50,772 nucleotides of DNA from Soehngenia sp. (GTDB taxonomy: Bacteria > Bacillota > Clostridia > Tissierellales > Tissierellaceae), in NCBI GenBank assembly GCA_024637045.1, contig JAGXFX010000002.1:1-50772 (forward strand), in the 5' to 3' direction. Shown here in pieces: positions 6,324 through 14,747 of the stretch (the first letter of the stretch is position 1; the number at the start of each line of letters is the position of its first letter). Made by a program: the position numbers and the translations under genes. The notes beneath the pieces were generated by a model. The model was given only the letters and a program-made list of their open reading frames with translations, searched no databases and was not told where the DNA came from.

Positions 6324-6863
6324 GTGACAGAAAATCAGATGATTGATGAACTTATAAAAGGTCAGGAACAGGCCTTTGTACAATTGATGCAGCAATACGG
6401 AAACAAGCTTCTTGGGACCTGTTACCTGATACTCAAAGACAGGGAAGAGGCAGAGGATGTAGTTCAGGAGACATTTGTGCGAGTGTTTAAAAACATTAAT
6501 AGCTTTAAGAGAAACAGCAATCTCTATACTTGGATATATAGGATAGCAATCAATTTATCAAGAGACAAGCTTAGAAAAAGATCGTATGATCTTAGTCTAA
6601 ACGAAGAAATTATTGGTGATGAAAATGTAGAAAGCCTGGTTGAACATAAATTGGAAATGGCAGAGCTTAAAAGCAGATTATCATCATTAAGTCCAATATA
6701 CAGGGAAGTTTTGGTGCTGTTCTATTTTCAGGAGTTTTCGATAGCTGAAATATCAAGTTTATTATATGAAAAGGAAGGAACCATAAAAAGCAGGTTATCC
6801 AGGGCAAGGAAGATACTAGCTCAGGAAATACAGAAAGGAGGTACTGAAGATGAACAGGAATGA
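6324..6863 (+). CDS. ECF-type RNA polymerase sigma factor (SigW-like)
   Basis: 179 aa group-4 sigma factor. Region 2 (about residues 5-80) holds the DREEAEDVVQETFVRVFKNINSF motif that contacts core and the -10. Region 4 (about 115-170) holds the LSPIYREVLVLFYFQEFSIAEISSLLYEKEGTIKSRLSRARKIL helix-turn-helix that reads the -35. I chose GTG 6324 because AGGAGGG at 6311-6317 is 6 nt upstream; the TTG at 6318 is too close. An ECF-type promoter precedes it, and a one-TM protein overlapping its 3' end is the likely anti-sigma factor. Confidence 0.92.
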   Translation: MTENQMIDELIKGQEQAFVQLMQQYGNKLLGTCYLILKDREEAEDVVQETFVRVFKNINSFKRNSNLYTWIYRIAINLSRDKLRKRSYDLSLNEEIIGDENVESLVEHKLEMAELKSRLSSLSPIYREVLVLFYFQEFSIAEISSLLYEKEGTIKSRLSRARKILAQEIQKGGTEDEQE

Positions 6864-7164
6864 TTCCATAAAAGATGATATCAAAGACATCTATGATGAG
6901 GAAACGAATGAAATGGAATTTACAAACCAGATGATGGAAAGTGTCCTTAACAAAACTACAAGAGCTAACTCTGGAAAGATAAGAAGAATTCTTAACTACG
7001 AACTTCAGATACCACTTGTACCTGCAGCTGTAGGAATAGCAGCGGTTTTGGCAATTACGATCCTACCGGAGGGAATCCTCCAAAAGCAGTACAATTTCAC
7101 CACAATTGATATTGCAGGATCCCAGGTTATGATACAGGAAGACAGAGAGGTGACCAAGAGATGA
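6850..7164 (+). CDS. Probable anti-sigma factor, single-pass membrane protein
   Basis: 104 aa. An acidic cytosolic N-terminal half (DSIKDDIKDIYDEETNEMEF) is followed by one transmembrane helix around residues 55-72 and a short outer tail. There is no visible zinc-binding HxxxCxxC anti-sigma motif. Assignment rests on position: it overlaps the ECF sigma gene by 14 nt and the next gene by 4 nt, the usual layout of a sigma/anti-sigma pair. Confidence 0.6.
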   Translation: MNRNDSIKDDIKDIYDEETNEMEFTNQMMESVLNKTTRANSGKIRRILNYELQIPLVPAAVGIAAVLAITILPEGILQKQYNFTTIDIAGSQVMIQEDREVTKR

Positions 7165-9314
7165 AAATAAGATTAAAGGTAAAGACTTTGCTTCTCTTAC
7201 TCCTTGTCTTTGCGGTTGCTTATCTTTGGGTCATACCTCAAGGAACTCTTGCAATAGCAAGGTATCTGGACAAGAAAGACTCACCAAGAGCTGATCTTTT
7301 CTTTGAGAGACATATCAAAATGGATGATTCCATCGAGGGAAGGTTGGATTATGCTAAAAGTCTTGTGAAGAGCTTTCAGAAATTCACCATCTACCAGCAA
7401 GGTTGGGGTGGAGGAGAGGAAACGAGCCAGGAAGACATTGCAAAGGCTGAAGAATTACTGAAAGGAATTCTTAAAAAAGATCCTTCGCGAAATGAAGAAA
7501 AACTATATATCGATGCATATCTGATGCTTATGGATATTTCAATAGCCAAAGGTGATGTCGAAGGACTTAAGGAACATATAGATTTCGGCGAGAACAAATC
7601 CAATCTAAGAAACGATGCACTTATTTACAAGGCGTATCTCTATTTTGTTAACAGGGAATTTAAAGAAGCTGAAAATATAGTATTTCAACTTGAAGATGAA
7701 GGACTGGATGATCCAAGATTTGAAATTCTACTGGCAGAAATTCATCTTGCTAATGGGAATATCCAGGAGGCAAAAGTGCAGTATGATTTACTGCAGAACA
7801 GAGATTGGAGACTGGTAGAGCACAGCTACTTTGCTTCAGGAGCATATAGCAGCAGAAATTTCTGGCTCCAGGAATCAGAGAATTTGATCTCAGGGAATAA
7901 CAAGATAAAGGGAAGAGTAACATATGAAGGCGAGCCCATGGCATTTGTTGAAATTTATATTCTGAATGCAGATGGAGGGATTAGAATCGGCGGAGAAAGC
8001 TATGTTGCAATAACCGATGAAAATGGATACTTCCAGACAATGGGTCTTGCAGATGGACTCTATGATGTGGGACTGGGTCTTGACTCGAGTCTTTTGACCG
8101 ATAAGGTATTTCAAAAAAGCGAAACAGCGTATGTTGACTTGACTCAAAACGATGAGTATATTGAATACACATTCAGAGATACCTTCGAAGTTTATTCACC
8201 TCAGCCAGGCGAAATTGTAGAAGATGATGAGTTTACAGTATCCTGGGAAGAGGTAGCTGATGCGGCATATTATACTGTCGAACCAGTAATATTTTCGAAT
8301 CCATTGGAGAAAACCGGAGGATCATTCAGAAGTCCGATTGAGGATATCAACGGAAAAGGAAGGTTTGTGGAAACAACCGCACAATTTAGAATATCAGATT
8401 ACAGAAATCAAACTGGGGGGATGACCTTCGAAGGAGAGGAATGGATTTTGGGATCAAGTGCAGTACTTGGGAAATTCCTGCCTGGAATGGAGTATCCAAT
8501 AATAGTGAATGCCTATGATTCAGAGAATCTACTCATAACAAGCAGCTTTCCAATGAGAATGTACTATGATGAGATTCCAAGCATAGTCATCGAAGGAGAG
8601 CTTTCAGAGGGACAAAAGCTTGTGGCAAAGATGATGTATACGGAGGCAATCCTGCATTATGAGAATATCCTGAAGGATGATCCTGATAATGTGGAAGCTA
8701 TTTCAAGTCTTGTAAAAATTTATGGAATAGGTTGGAAAAAAGGTGAAAAAAACCTTGGAAGAGCGTTTGAACTTATTGAAGTAATAAGTGATGAAAGGCT
8801 AAAAGCGGATCTGCTAAACAGTATCCTTTCACAAATGGATACAGAAGAAATTCTGGAGTTTGAAAAGCAGGTAAGTGATGGAATAGATGTTCTAAGCCAG
8901 TATGACAATGATAACAGCCATTACAATGAATACAAGCTTTACCTTGCCAAGGAAGATTACATTGAGGCCAGGAATGCTTTGGAGAATCTTGAAAATTTCT
9001 TGCCTGACAGTCTGATATTTCTTCACATCTACTTGGAGGATTATGACCTGGCGGTTGAGAGACTTCTTGATGAGAGATTCTATCCATCAAGACTCCAGGG
9101 AGATACCTTTAAGAGTGCTATTCTTGGACTTGGAAAAAATCCTCCTCCAGAGGAGGAAATGGAAGCACTAAGAGAATTTCTCCTGGAGATGATAAAAGGT
9201 GGAGCCAATGAACGCAAAGAGAAGATATACAACAAGCTTGTTAAGAGTGCAGAGAACGAGGATATCCTTACTATTGTTGATGAAATCTACAATGTAAGAA
9301 ACTGGAATTATTGA
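7161..9314 (+). CDS. Large TPR-repeat exported/membrane-anchored protein with carboxypeptidase-regulatory-like domain
   Basis: 717 aa. An N-terminal hydrophobic segment (residues 6-26) anchors the protein outside the membrane. TPR-like helices occupy about 80-235 and again about 480-700 (for example AKMMYTEAILHYENILKDDPDNVEAISSLVKIYG). Between them lies a beta-sandwich region starting GRVTYEGEPMAFVEIYIL...TDENGYFQTMGLADGLYDVGL that looks like a carboxypeptidase-regulatory (CarboxypepD_reg) fold, then a fibronectin-like stretch (YSPQPGEIVEDDEFTVSWEEVADAAYYTVEP). No catalytic motif is visible. It is coupled to the sigma/anti-sigma pair and probably acts in envelope sensing or is the regulon's target; the role is inferred. 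Confidence 0.7.
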   Translation: MKIRLKVKTLLLLLLVFAVAYLWVIPQGTLAIARYLDKKDSPRADLFFERHIKMDDSIEGRLDYAKSLVKSFQKFTIYQQGWGGGEETSQEDIAKAEELLKGILKKDPSRNEEKLYIDAYLMLMDISIAKGDVEGLKEHIDFGENKSNLRNDALIYKAYLYFVNREFKEAENIVFQLEDEGLDDPRFEILLAEIHLANGNIQEAKVQYDLLQNRDWRLVEHSYFASGAYSSRNFWLQESENLISGNNKIKGRVTYEGEPMAFVEIYILNADGGIRIGGESYVAITDENGYFQTMGLADGLYDVGLGLDSSLLTDKVFQKSETAYVDLTQNDEYIEYTFRDTFEVYSPQPGEIVEDDEFTVSWEEVADAAYYTVEPVIFSNPLEKTGGSFRSPIEDINGKGRFVETTAQFRISDYRNQTGGMTFEGEEWILGSSAVLGKFLPGMEYPIIVNAYDSENLLITSSFPMRMYYDEIPSIVIEGELSEGQKLVAKMMYTEAILHYENILKDDPDNVEAISSLVKIYGIGWKKGEKNLGRAFELIEVISDERLKADLLNSILSQMDTEEILEFEKQVSDGIDVLSQYDNDNSHYNEYKLYLAKEDYIEARNALENLENFLPDSLIFLHIYLEDYDLAVERLLDERFYPSRLQGDTFKSAILGLGKNPPPEEEMEALREFLLEMIKGGANERKEKIYNKLVKSAENEDILTIVDEIYNVRNWNY

Positions 9315-9337
9315 TTAAGCACACTAATCTCCTTTCT

Positions 9338-9362
9338 TCTGGGTATACTATAAATATCCAGA
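9338..9362. promoter_or_regulatory. Inverted repeat before the alcohol dehydrogenase gene
   Basis: TCTGGGTAT (9338-9346) and ATATCCAGA (9354-9362) pair over 9 bp (one G-T) around ACTATAA. TATACT at the centre could be a -10 box. With no T run after it, an operator or mRNA 5' hairpin is likelier than a terminator. Confidence 0.4.
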
Positions 9363-9380
9363 ACGAGAGGAGATTTGTCT

Positions 9381-10544
9381 ATGAAAAATTTTAGTTTTTA
9401 CTCGCCGACCATAATCAAGTTTGGAGAGGGTAGCATCGGAAAGCTCCAAAAGCTTGTGGAAGGTAAATACGAAAGAGTACTGCTTCATTACGGAGGAGGT
9501 AGCATAAAGAAGAATGGTGTATATCAGCAGACAATAGAACAACTGGAGAATGCAGGAGTGGAGGTCTTCGAACTTGGAGGAGTTAAGCCCAATCCAGCAT
9601 TGTCAATGGTTAGGGAAGGAATCGAGCTTGCAAAGGAAAAGAAAATTGACCTTGTGCTTGCAGTTGGAGGAGGAAGTGTTATCGACTCAGCAAAAGCGAT
9701 AGCACTTGGTGCCTTATCAGATTCAGATATATGGGATTTCTTCCTTGGCAAAGAAAGTGTAGAGAAGGTGTTGCCTGTGGGAGTCGTACTTACGATACCT
9801 GCTACTGGTAGCGAAGCAAGTATGGGAAGTGTAGTAACAAATGAGGATAAAAATCAAAAAATGTCTGTAAATGACGATCTGCTTAGACCTGCATTTGCCA
9901 TAATGGACCCTGAATATACCATGACACTTCCAAGGGAGCAGACTTTTGCGGGGGTTATGGATATCCTGTCTCATATCTTTGAAAGATATTTTACCCATAC
10001 AGAATATGTGGAACTCACTGACAGACTTGCCGAGGCAACCATTAAAACTGTTGTAAACAATGCATACAAACTACTTGAAAACCCCGATGATTACAATGCA
10101 AGGGCTGAAATCATGCTATCAGGAACCATTGCACATAACGGACTCCTTGGTATGGGAAGAGAAGATGATTGGGCAAGTCATCAGCTTGGTCACCAGCTGA
10201 GTGCTCTTTATGGTGCGACCCATGGAGTAACACTTGGAGTAATTTTTCCTGCCTGGATGAAATATGTCTACAGGGAGAATCTTGATATATTCAACCAATT
10301 TGCAGTAAATGTATTTGGTGTATCTGCATTTGGAAACACTCAAGAGCATGTTGCCCTTGAAGGGATAAGACATTTTGAAGAATTTCTGAAAGAAATAGGT
10401 TTGCCAAGAACCTTGACTGAGGCGGGACTTCCGACAAATGAATTTGAAAGGATGGCTGACCTGGCAGTATCAATGGGTAGTTTCGGAGCGCTTAAGACTA
10501 TAAGCAGGGAAGATGCAATCAATATATATAAGCTGGCAGAATAA
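9381..10544 (+). CDS. Iron-containing alcohol dehydrogenase (NADPH butanol dehydrogenase-like)
   Basis: 387 aa group III dehydrogenase that interconverts aldehydes and alcohols. The nucleotide-binding motif is GGGSVIDSAKAIALG. Divalent-metal ligands lie in DILSHIFERYF and in HQLGHQLSALYGATHGVTLG, the family signature. The start FSFYSPTIIKFGEGSIGKL is typical of BDH/YqhD-like enzymes. ATG 9381 follows GAGAGGAGA; the frame's earlier TTG at 9375 is too close to that site. The gene is monocistronic, ending in a terminator at 10547. It likely disposes of reducing equivalents or detoxifies aldehydes; the exact substrate is unknown. Confidence 0.92.
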   Translation: MKNFSFYSPTIIKFGEGSIGKLQKLVEGKYERVLLHYGGGSIKKNGVYQQTIEQLENAGVEVFELGGVKPNPALSMVREGIELAKEKKIDLVLAVGGGSVIDSAKAIALGALSDSDIWDFFLGKESVEKVLPVGVVLTIPATGSEASMGSVVTNEDKNQKMSVNDDLLRPAFAIMDPEYTMTLPREQTFAGVMDILSHIFERYFTHTEYVELTDRLAEATIKTVVNNAYKLLENPDDYNARAEIMLSGTIAHNGLLGMGREDDWASHQLGHQLSALYGATHGVTLGVIFPAWMKYVYRENLDIFNQFAVNVFGVSAFGNTQEHVALEGIRHFEEFLKEIGLPRTLTEAGLPTNEFERMADLAVSMGSFGALKTISREDAINIYKLAE

Positions 10545-10546
10545 TC

Positions 10547-10578
10547 AATAAGGGCCTTGTTTTTAGGCCCTTATTTTT
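10547..10578 (+). terminator. Rho-independent terminator after the alcohol dehydrogenase
   Basis: AATAAGGGCC (10547-10556) pairs perfectly with GGCCCTTATT (10566-10575), followed by a T run. Confidence 0.92.
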
Positions 10579-10630
10579 CAGGCATGAATCTGATATACTT
10601 GAAGGAGATGAACTCAGGGAGGGAAATATT

Positions 10631-11452
10631 GTGAAATATGCTTATGGATACTACAAAAAGGCAGCTGACTATATACTGGAGAAAATCGGAGAAGAGGTCG
10701 AATTTGGACTTATCCTTGGTTCAAGCCTTGGAGGGCTTGCTGATAAAATCAAGGATCCTGTGATAATTGACTACAAGGAAATTCCTAATTTTTTATTATC
10801 GACTGTGGAGAGTCATGCTGGAAAGCTGATTGTTGGAAATCTTGGAGAAAAGAGAGTAGTCTGCATGAGTGGAAGATTCCACTATTTCGAAGGCTATGAC
10901 TTTGAAAGACTGGCCATACCCATAAGGGTATTCAGGCTACTGGGAGTGAAAACTCTGGTACTTACAAATGCAGCTGGAGCAATTAACACAGATATGGCTC
11001 CAGGAGATATTATGATTATAAACGATCATATAAAACTTCAAAGCCAAAGTCCCGTCAGAGGACATAACATACCTGAGTTTGGACCCAGGTTCTTTGATGT
11101 GTCGGATATGTATACAAAGGACTTGAGAGTACTGGCAAAAAAAATCGGTGAAAAAGAGAGCATTGAGCTTAAAGAAGGAGTTTACTTCTATGCCACGGGA
11201 CCTCAGTTTGAGACTCCGGCAGAAATAAGGGCAATGCGTATTCTCGGAGGCGATGCAGTTGGAATGTCCACGGTAACAGAAGCCATTACTGCTGCACATT
11301 GTGGAATCAAGGTCCTTGGTTTTTCTCTAATCTCAAATATGGCATCAGGGGTCACTGGAGATCCGGTAACAACCCAGGAAGTCAATGAAGTTGGCGAAAG
11401 ATCTGAAGAAAAGGTTGAAAGACTTATTAGAGAGATAATAAAAGAAATTTAG
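10631..11452 (+). CDS. Purine-nucleoside phosphorylase (trimeric type)
   Basis: 273 aa. It cleaves purine nucleosides with phosphate to free base and (deoxy)ribose-1-phosphate. Family motifs are GLILGSSLGGLAD (phosphate loop), GRFHYFEGY, LVLTNAAGAIN, GPQFETPAEIRAMRILGGDAVGMSTVTEAI and the base-binding SLISNMASG. Length is typical of the human-like trimeric class. The start is GTG 10631 after GGGAGGG. An MtnA-family isomerase begins 10 nt after the stop, so the sugar phosphate is probably passed to it. A thio-substrate (methylthioadenosine) cannot be excluded. Confidence 0.92.
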   Translation: MKYAYGYYKKAADYILEKIGEEVEFGLILGSSLGGLADKIKDPVIIDYKEIPNFLLSTVESHAGKLIVGNLGEKRVVCMSGRFHYFEGYDFERLAIPIRVFRLLGVKTLVLTNAAGAINTDMAPGDIMIINDHIKLQSQSPVRGHNIPEFGPRFFDVSDMYTKDLRVLAKKIGEKESIELKEGVYFYATGPQFETPAEIRAMRILGGDAVGMSTVTEAITAAHCGIKVLGFSLISNMASGVTGDPVTTQEVNEVGERSEEKVERLIREIIKEI

Positions 11453-11462
11453 GGGGTGCGAG

Positions 11463-12521
11463 ATGACAAGACAGGACAGAGATCTGGCATTTATGCTTCA
11501 ATATGAGAATGTAGCATGGTATGAGGACGGAAAGGTAAAAATATTGGACAGAAGAGTGTACCCGACTACTGTAAGATATGAAGTTTGCAACAGTCACCAG
11601 GAAGTTGCCAAAGCCATAGCGGATATGGTTACCCAAAGTGCAGGACCCTACACCGCAGCTGGCATGGGCATGGCACTTGCTGCCTATGAAGCTAGGGATT
11701 TGAAGGAACAAGCACAACTGGAGTACTTGAGAAAAGCAGCTGATACATTGTCAACTGCAAGACCCACCACCACAAAGAGGATGAGAATAATTGTCGATGG
11801 TTGTCTGGAAGTTGCCCAAATAGCAATTAAGGAAGGTGCTAAAGTAGATGAGGCAATATTTTCACATACTGTTGACCATACTGACAACAGATACAGAAGA
11901 ATCGGCAAGGTAGCAGTAAATCTTGTGGATCTTTTCCCGGATAGGGGAACGATCATGACACAATGCTTTGGTGAGACTATTGTAGGATTGATGCTTAGGG
12001 AAGCGAAGGAAAGAAACAAGGATATCAAGGTAATCTGTCCTGAAACCAGACCATATTTTCAGGGTGCAAGACTCACAGCAAGTGTTGCGCAGGATCAGGG
12101 ATTCGATACTACGGTTATAACCGATAATATGGCAGCATATGTAATGGAAAAGAAGAAAGTTGATATATTCACTTCAGCAGCGGATGCAATATGTCTAGAC
12201 GGACATATAGTGAATAAAATCGGAACATATCAGATTGCAATTGTAGCCAAGTATCTTGGAATTCCATACTTTGTAACGGGAATCCCGGATAAGGGACATG
12301 AAACGATTGACACCGTCACCATTGAAGAAAGAGACCCTGATTTTGTACTTCAGGCAATGGGCGTCAGAACTGCAATGGAAGGTGTTAAAGGCTACTACCC
12401 TTCATTTGATGCTACCCCTCCTCATCTTGTGAGTGGAGTTGTAACAGATGGAGGGATTTTCTCGGCATATGATCTTCACAGGTATTTCAAGGATGGCGAG
12501 AAAGCAGAATTGGTTCTTTAA
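11463..12521 (+). CDS. MtnA/eIF2B-family sugar-1-phosphate isomerase
   Basis: 352 aa member of the methylthioribose-1-phosphate isomerase/eIF2B-alpha family. The substrate motif is TARPTTTKRM, corresponding to SRPTAVN in MtnA. The likely catalytic cysteine is C168 in GTIMTQCFGETIVG and the likely aspartate D241 in SAADAICLDGHIVNKIGTYQIAIVAKYLGIPYFV. The enzyme opens an aldose-1-phosphate to a ketose-1-phosphate. Divergence of the usual THCNAG motif to TQCFGE, and pairing with the nucleoside phosphorylase, leave open methylthioribose-1-P, 5-deoxyribose-1-P or ribose-1-P as the substrate. Ribosome binding site GGGGGTG precedes the ATG. Confidence 0.8.
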   Translation: MTRQDRDLAFMLQYENVAWYEDGKVKILDRRVYPTTVRYEVCNSHQEVAKAIADMVTQSAGPYTAAGMGMALAAYEARDLKEQAQLEYLRKAADTLSTARPTTTKRMRIIVDGCLEVAQIAIKEGAKVDEAIFSHTVDHTDNRYRRIGKVAVNLVDLFPDRGTIMTQCFGETIVGLMLREAKERNKDIKVICPETRPYFQGARLTASVAQDQGFDTTVITDNMAAYVMEKKKVDIFTSAADAICLDGHIVNKIGTYQIAIVAKYLGIPYFVTGIPDKGHETIDTVTIEERDPDFVLQAMGVRTAMEGVKGYYPSFDATPPHLVSGVVTDGGIFSAYDLHRYFKDGEKAELVL

Positions 12522-12607
12522 AGGGTATGGACATTTTAATTGAGAAAGTGTAAACTATAATTAATAGAGGGAAAAGGTTTTCCGAAGAATAATGGAGGTG
12601 TTTTTAC

Positions 12608-13792
12608 ATGGCTATGAAATACGCAAAGAGAATGGATAATATGAAAGCTTCAGAAATAAGGGAGATTTTAAAGATTGCTGCTAAGCCTGGAATAATATCA
12701 TTTGGTGGAGGGTTTCCCGCACCGGAGTTGTTTCCAGTAAACGAGATGATAGCAGTATCCAAGCAGGTAATTGAAGAGAAGGGACCTCAGGCGCTTCAGT
12801 ATGGACCTACAGAAGGTTACCAACCATTAAGAGCTGCCATCGCAACGAGAATGGAAAAGATGCAGGCATTTGTTAAAGCTGAAGATATCCTTGTAACAAG
12901 TGGTTCACAGCAGGGACTGGATTTTTCTGCTAAATTGTTTATCAATCCAGGAGACACAATAATACTTGAAAAGCCAAGTTACCTTGGAGCAATAAACGCA
13001 TTCAAGGCTTATGAGCCTAGCTTTACTGACATAGAGCTTGAGGATGACGGAATGAATATGGAAGAGCTTGAAGAAGCCCTTAAGACAGGTTCAAATGTCA
13101 AGTTCATTTATGTAATACCAGATTTTCAGAATCCATCTGGCAAGACCTGGTCAGTTGAAAAAAGAAAGAAACTTGTTGAGCTGGGAAATAAATATGATGT
13201 TGCAATAATTGAGGACAACCCATATGGAGAGCTTAGATTTGAAGGCGAGCTGCTTCCTTCGATAAAGCACTTTGATACTGAAGGAAGAGTAATCTATCTT
13301 GGAACATTCTCAAAGATCCTTTGTCCAGGATTCAGACTTGGATGGATTGCAGCCTCACCAGAAATACTTAACAAATATATACTTATGAAGCAAGGAGCAG
13401 ATCTTCAGTCAAGTACAATATCTCAAATGGAAGTTGCAATGTTCCTTGAGAAGTATGACATTGAAAAACATATAGAAAAAATCAAAGAAGTATACGTGAA
13501 AAGAAGAGATTTAATGATCAATGTAATGAAGGAAGAATTCCCTGAGGGTGTTACTTATACAATACCAGAAGGTGGATTATTCACATGGGTTACTCTACCT
13601 GAGCACATAAACACAAGAGATCTTGCAGTGAAGGCTCTTGAAAAGAAAGTGGCATTTGTACCAGGTGGATCATTCTATGCAAATGGTGGACATGAGAATA
13701 GCATGAGACTTAACTACTCAGCAATGGACGATGAGAAGATCGTTGAAGGAATGAAGTTGCTGGCAGGAGTAATACAGGAAGCTATGAAGTAG
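12608..13792 (+). CDS. PLP-dependent aminotransferase (2-aminoadipate/LysN-like, class I)
   Basis: 394 aa fold-type I transaminase. Key motifs are ISFGGGFPAPELFP at the N-terminus, LQYGPTEGYQPLR, PDFQNPSGKTWS (cofactor Asn), IIEDNPYGELRF (pyridine-binding Asp) and the Schiff-base lysine K236 in GTFSKILCPGFRLGW. This set matches the 2-aminoadipate/aromatic aminotransferase group related to MocR C-terminal domains, but there is no HTH domain, so it is an enzyme. GGAGGTG precedes the ATG. It is a single gene ending in a terminator. The amino donor is not determinable. Confidence 0.9.
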   Translation: MAMKYAKRMDNMKASEIREILKIAAKPGIISFGGGFPAPELFPVNEMIAVSKQVIEEKGPQALQYGPTEGYQPLRAAIATRMEKMQAFVKAEDILVTSGSQQGLDFSAKLFINPGDTIILEKPSYLGAINAFKAYEPSFTDIELEDDGMNMEELEEALKTGSNVKFIYVIPDFQNPSGKTWSVEKRKKLVELGNKYDVAIIEDNPYGELRFEGELLPSIKHFDTEGRVIYLGTFSKILCPGFRLGWIAASPEILNKYILMKQGADLQSSTISQMEVAMFLEKYDIEKHIEKIKEVYVKRRDLMINVMKEEFPEGVTYTIPEGGLFTWVTLPEHINTRDLAVKALEKKVAFVPGGSFYANGGHENSMRLNYSAMDDEKIVEGMKLLAGVIQEAMK

Positions 13793-13799
13793 AAACAAT

Positions 13800-13832
13800 C
13801 CCCGGGAAAATTATTTCCTGGGGACTTTTTTT
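13800..13832 (+). terminator. Rho-independent terminator after the aminotransferase
   Basis: CCCCGGGAAA (13800-13809) pairs with TTTCCTGGGG (13814-13823, one G-T) over a 4-nt loop, followed by seven Ts. Confidence 0.92.
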
Positions 13833-13882
13833 AAAAAGAATGTGAGTCGTCTAAAATGAGATAGAAACAAATGAAAATAAGC

Positions 13883-14587
13883 TTACAAACAGTCTCTATG
13901 TACCTTTATACAGTACTTAAGGTATTTTAAAGTACGACTAGTAGCTTCTTCCGGTGTATACTCAACTTGTTTTGAGATGACTCTCTGCAGCATGCTTTGG
14001 TAGATGAGTAGTGTCATTTCATTCAGCTCATCCAGCACTTCCTCTCGAATAAATCCATCATTCACGCAGTTCTTAAGCAATGCCAGATTTCTTTGATTCA
14101 GGTTAGGATTCAGCAGCATGGGATTAAGCTCCTCGTCAATATCCTCTAATTCCTCCGGAAAGATTTCGTAGTATTTCTGCATAATCTGGTCGGGCGGATT
14201 GGTAAACTGCTTAAAAAACAGATTGTCATAAATCAGGGGATTCTGAAAGGAATTAAGGCAGAAAATTTCCCATATGAGATAATACCTTTCCAATGAATCT
14301 TCAGCATCCTTAGTATAATCTCGCAGCTGAAACAAATAAACCTTGAGGTATTTTAACAGTGCAAAAAAAATAAGGTGGTCTAGGTTTTCAAAGTAATTAT
14401 ACATTGTGGCGATGTTATAGCCAGCAATTTCTGCCACCTTTCTGGTGGTGACATCTTCAATTCCCTCCTCGTCGATAATTTGGGAGGCTGCTTCAATAAA
14501 ATAACTCATAATCCGACGTTTTTGTAGAATTTTATTATTGGAATTTATCAATTTTTTCACCACATTTCCGATTTCTTGAAACTTCAT
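13883..14587 (-). CDS. TetR-family transcriptional regulator
   Basis: 234 aa. An N-terminal helix-turn-helix covers about residues 28-75 (AASQIIDEEGIEDVTTRKVAEIAGYNIATMYNYFENLDHLI), the TetR signature. The C-terminal ligand domain is helical and not conserved with named subfamilies. The gene is divergent from the GrdE/GrdB-like pair, sharing a 160-nt region with several palindromes, so it is the probable regulator of that pair and possibly of itself. The N-terminal start at 14587 lacks a strong ribosome binding site; an internal ATG at 14509 would remove 26 lysine-rich residues that resemble the usual TetR arm, so the longer form is preferred. Confidence 0.9.
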   Translation of the reverse strand: MKFQEIGNVVKKLINSNNKILQKRRIMSYFIEAASQIIDEEGIEDVTTRKVAEIAGYNIATMYNYFENLDHLIFFALLKYLKVYLFQLRDYTKDAEDSLERYYLIWEIFCLNSFQNPLIYDNLFFKQFTNPPDQIMQKYYEIFPEELEDIDEELNPMLLNPNLNQRNLALLKNCVNDGFIREEVLDELNEMTLLIYQSMLQRVISKQVEYTPEEATSRTLKYLKYCIKVHRDCL

Positions 14588-14640
14588 TTATTATAACAGA
14601 TTCAATAGGTGAAAAACAAGTTCAGAACTTTCAAAAAACT

Positions 14641-14689
14641 AATCATGATTACCCAATAAACATGTTTACAAAGGGATTATCATATGATA
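14641..14689. promoter_or_regulatory. Palindrome cluster, probable operators for the divergent TetR
   Basis: Three perfect palindromes lie just upstream of the grd promoter: AATCATGATT (14641-14650), TAAACATGTTTA (14657-14668) and TATCATATGATA (14678-14689), the last ending 6 nt before the -35 box. Dyads of this size beside a TetR gene are typical operators; binding is inferred. Confidence 0.5.
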
Positions 14690-14694
14690 TTATT

Positions 14695-14723
14695 TTGACA
14701 AGATAGAGCATAATTACTATTAT
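14695..14723 (+). promoter_or_regulatory. Sigma-70 promoter of the GrdE/GrdB-like operon
   Basis: TTGACA (14695-14700), a 17-nt spacer, then TATTAT (14718-14723). The start codon follows 25 nt later with AAAGGAG in between. Confidence 0.8.
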
Positions 14724-14747
14724 CAGTGAGAAAGGAGTGTCAAGTTA

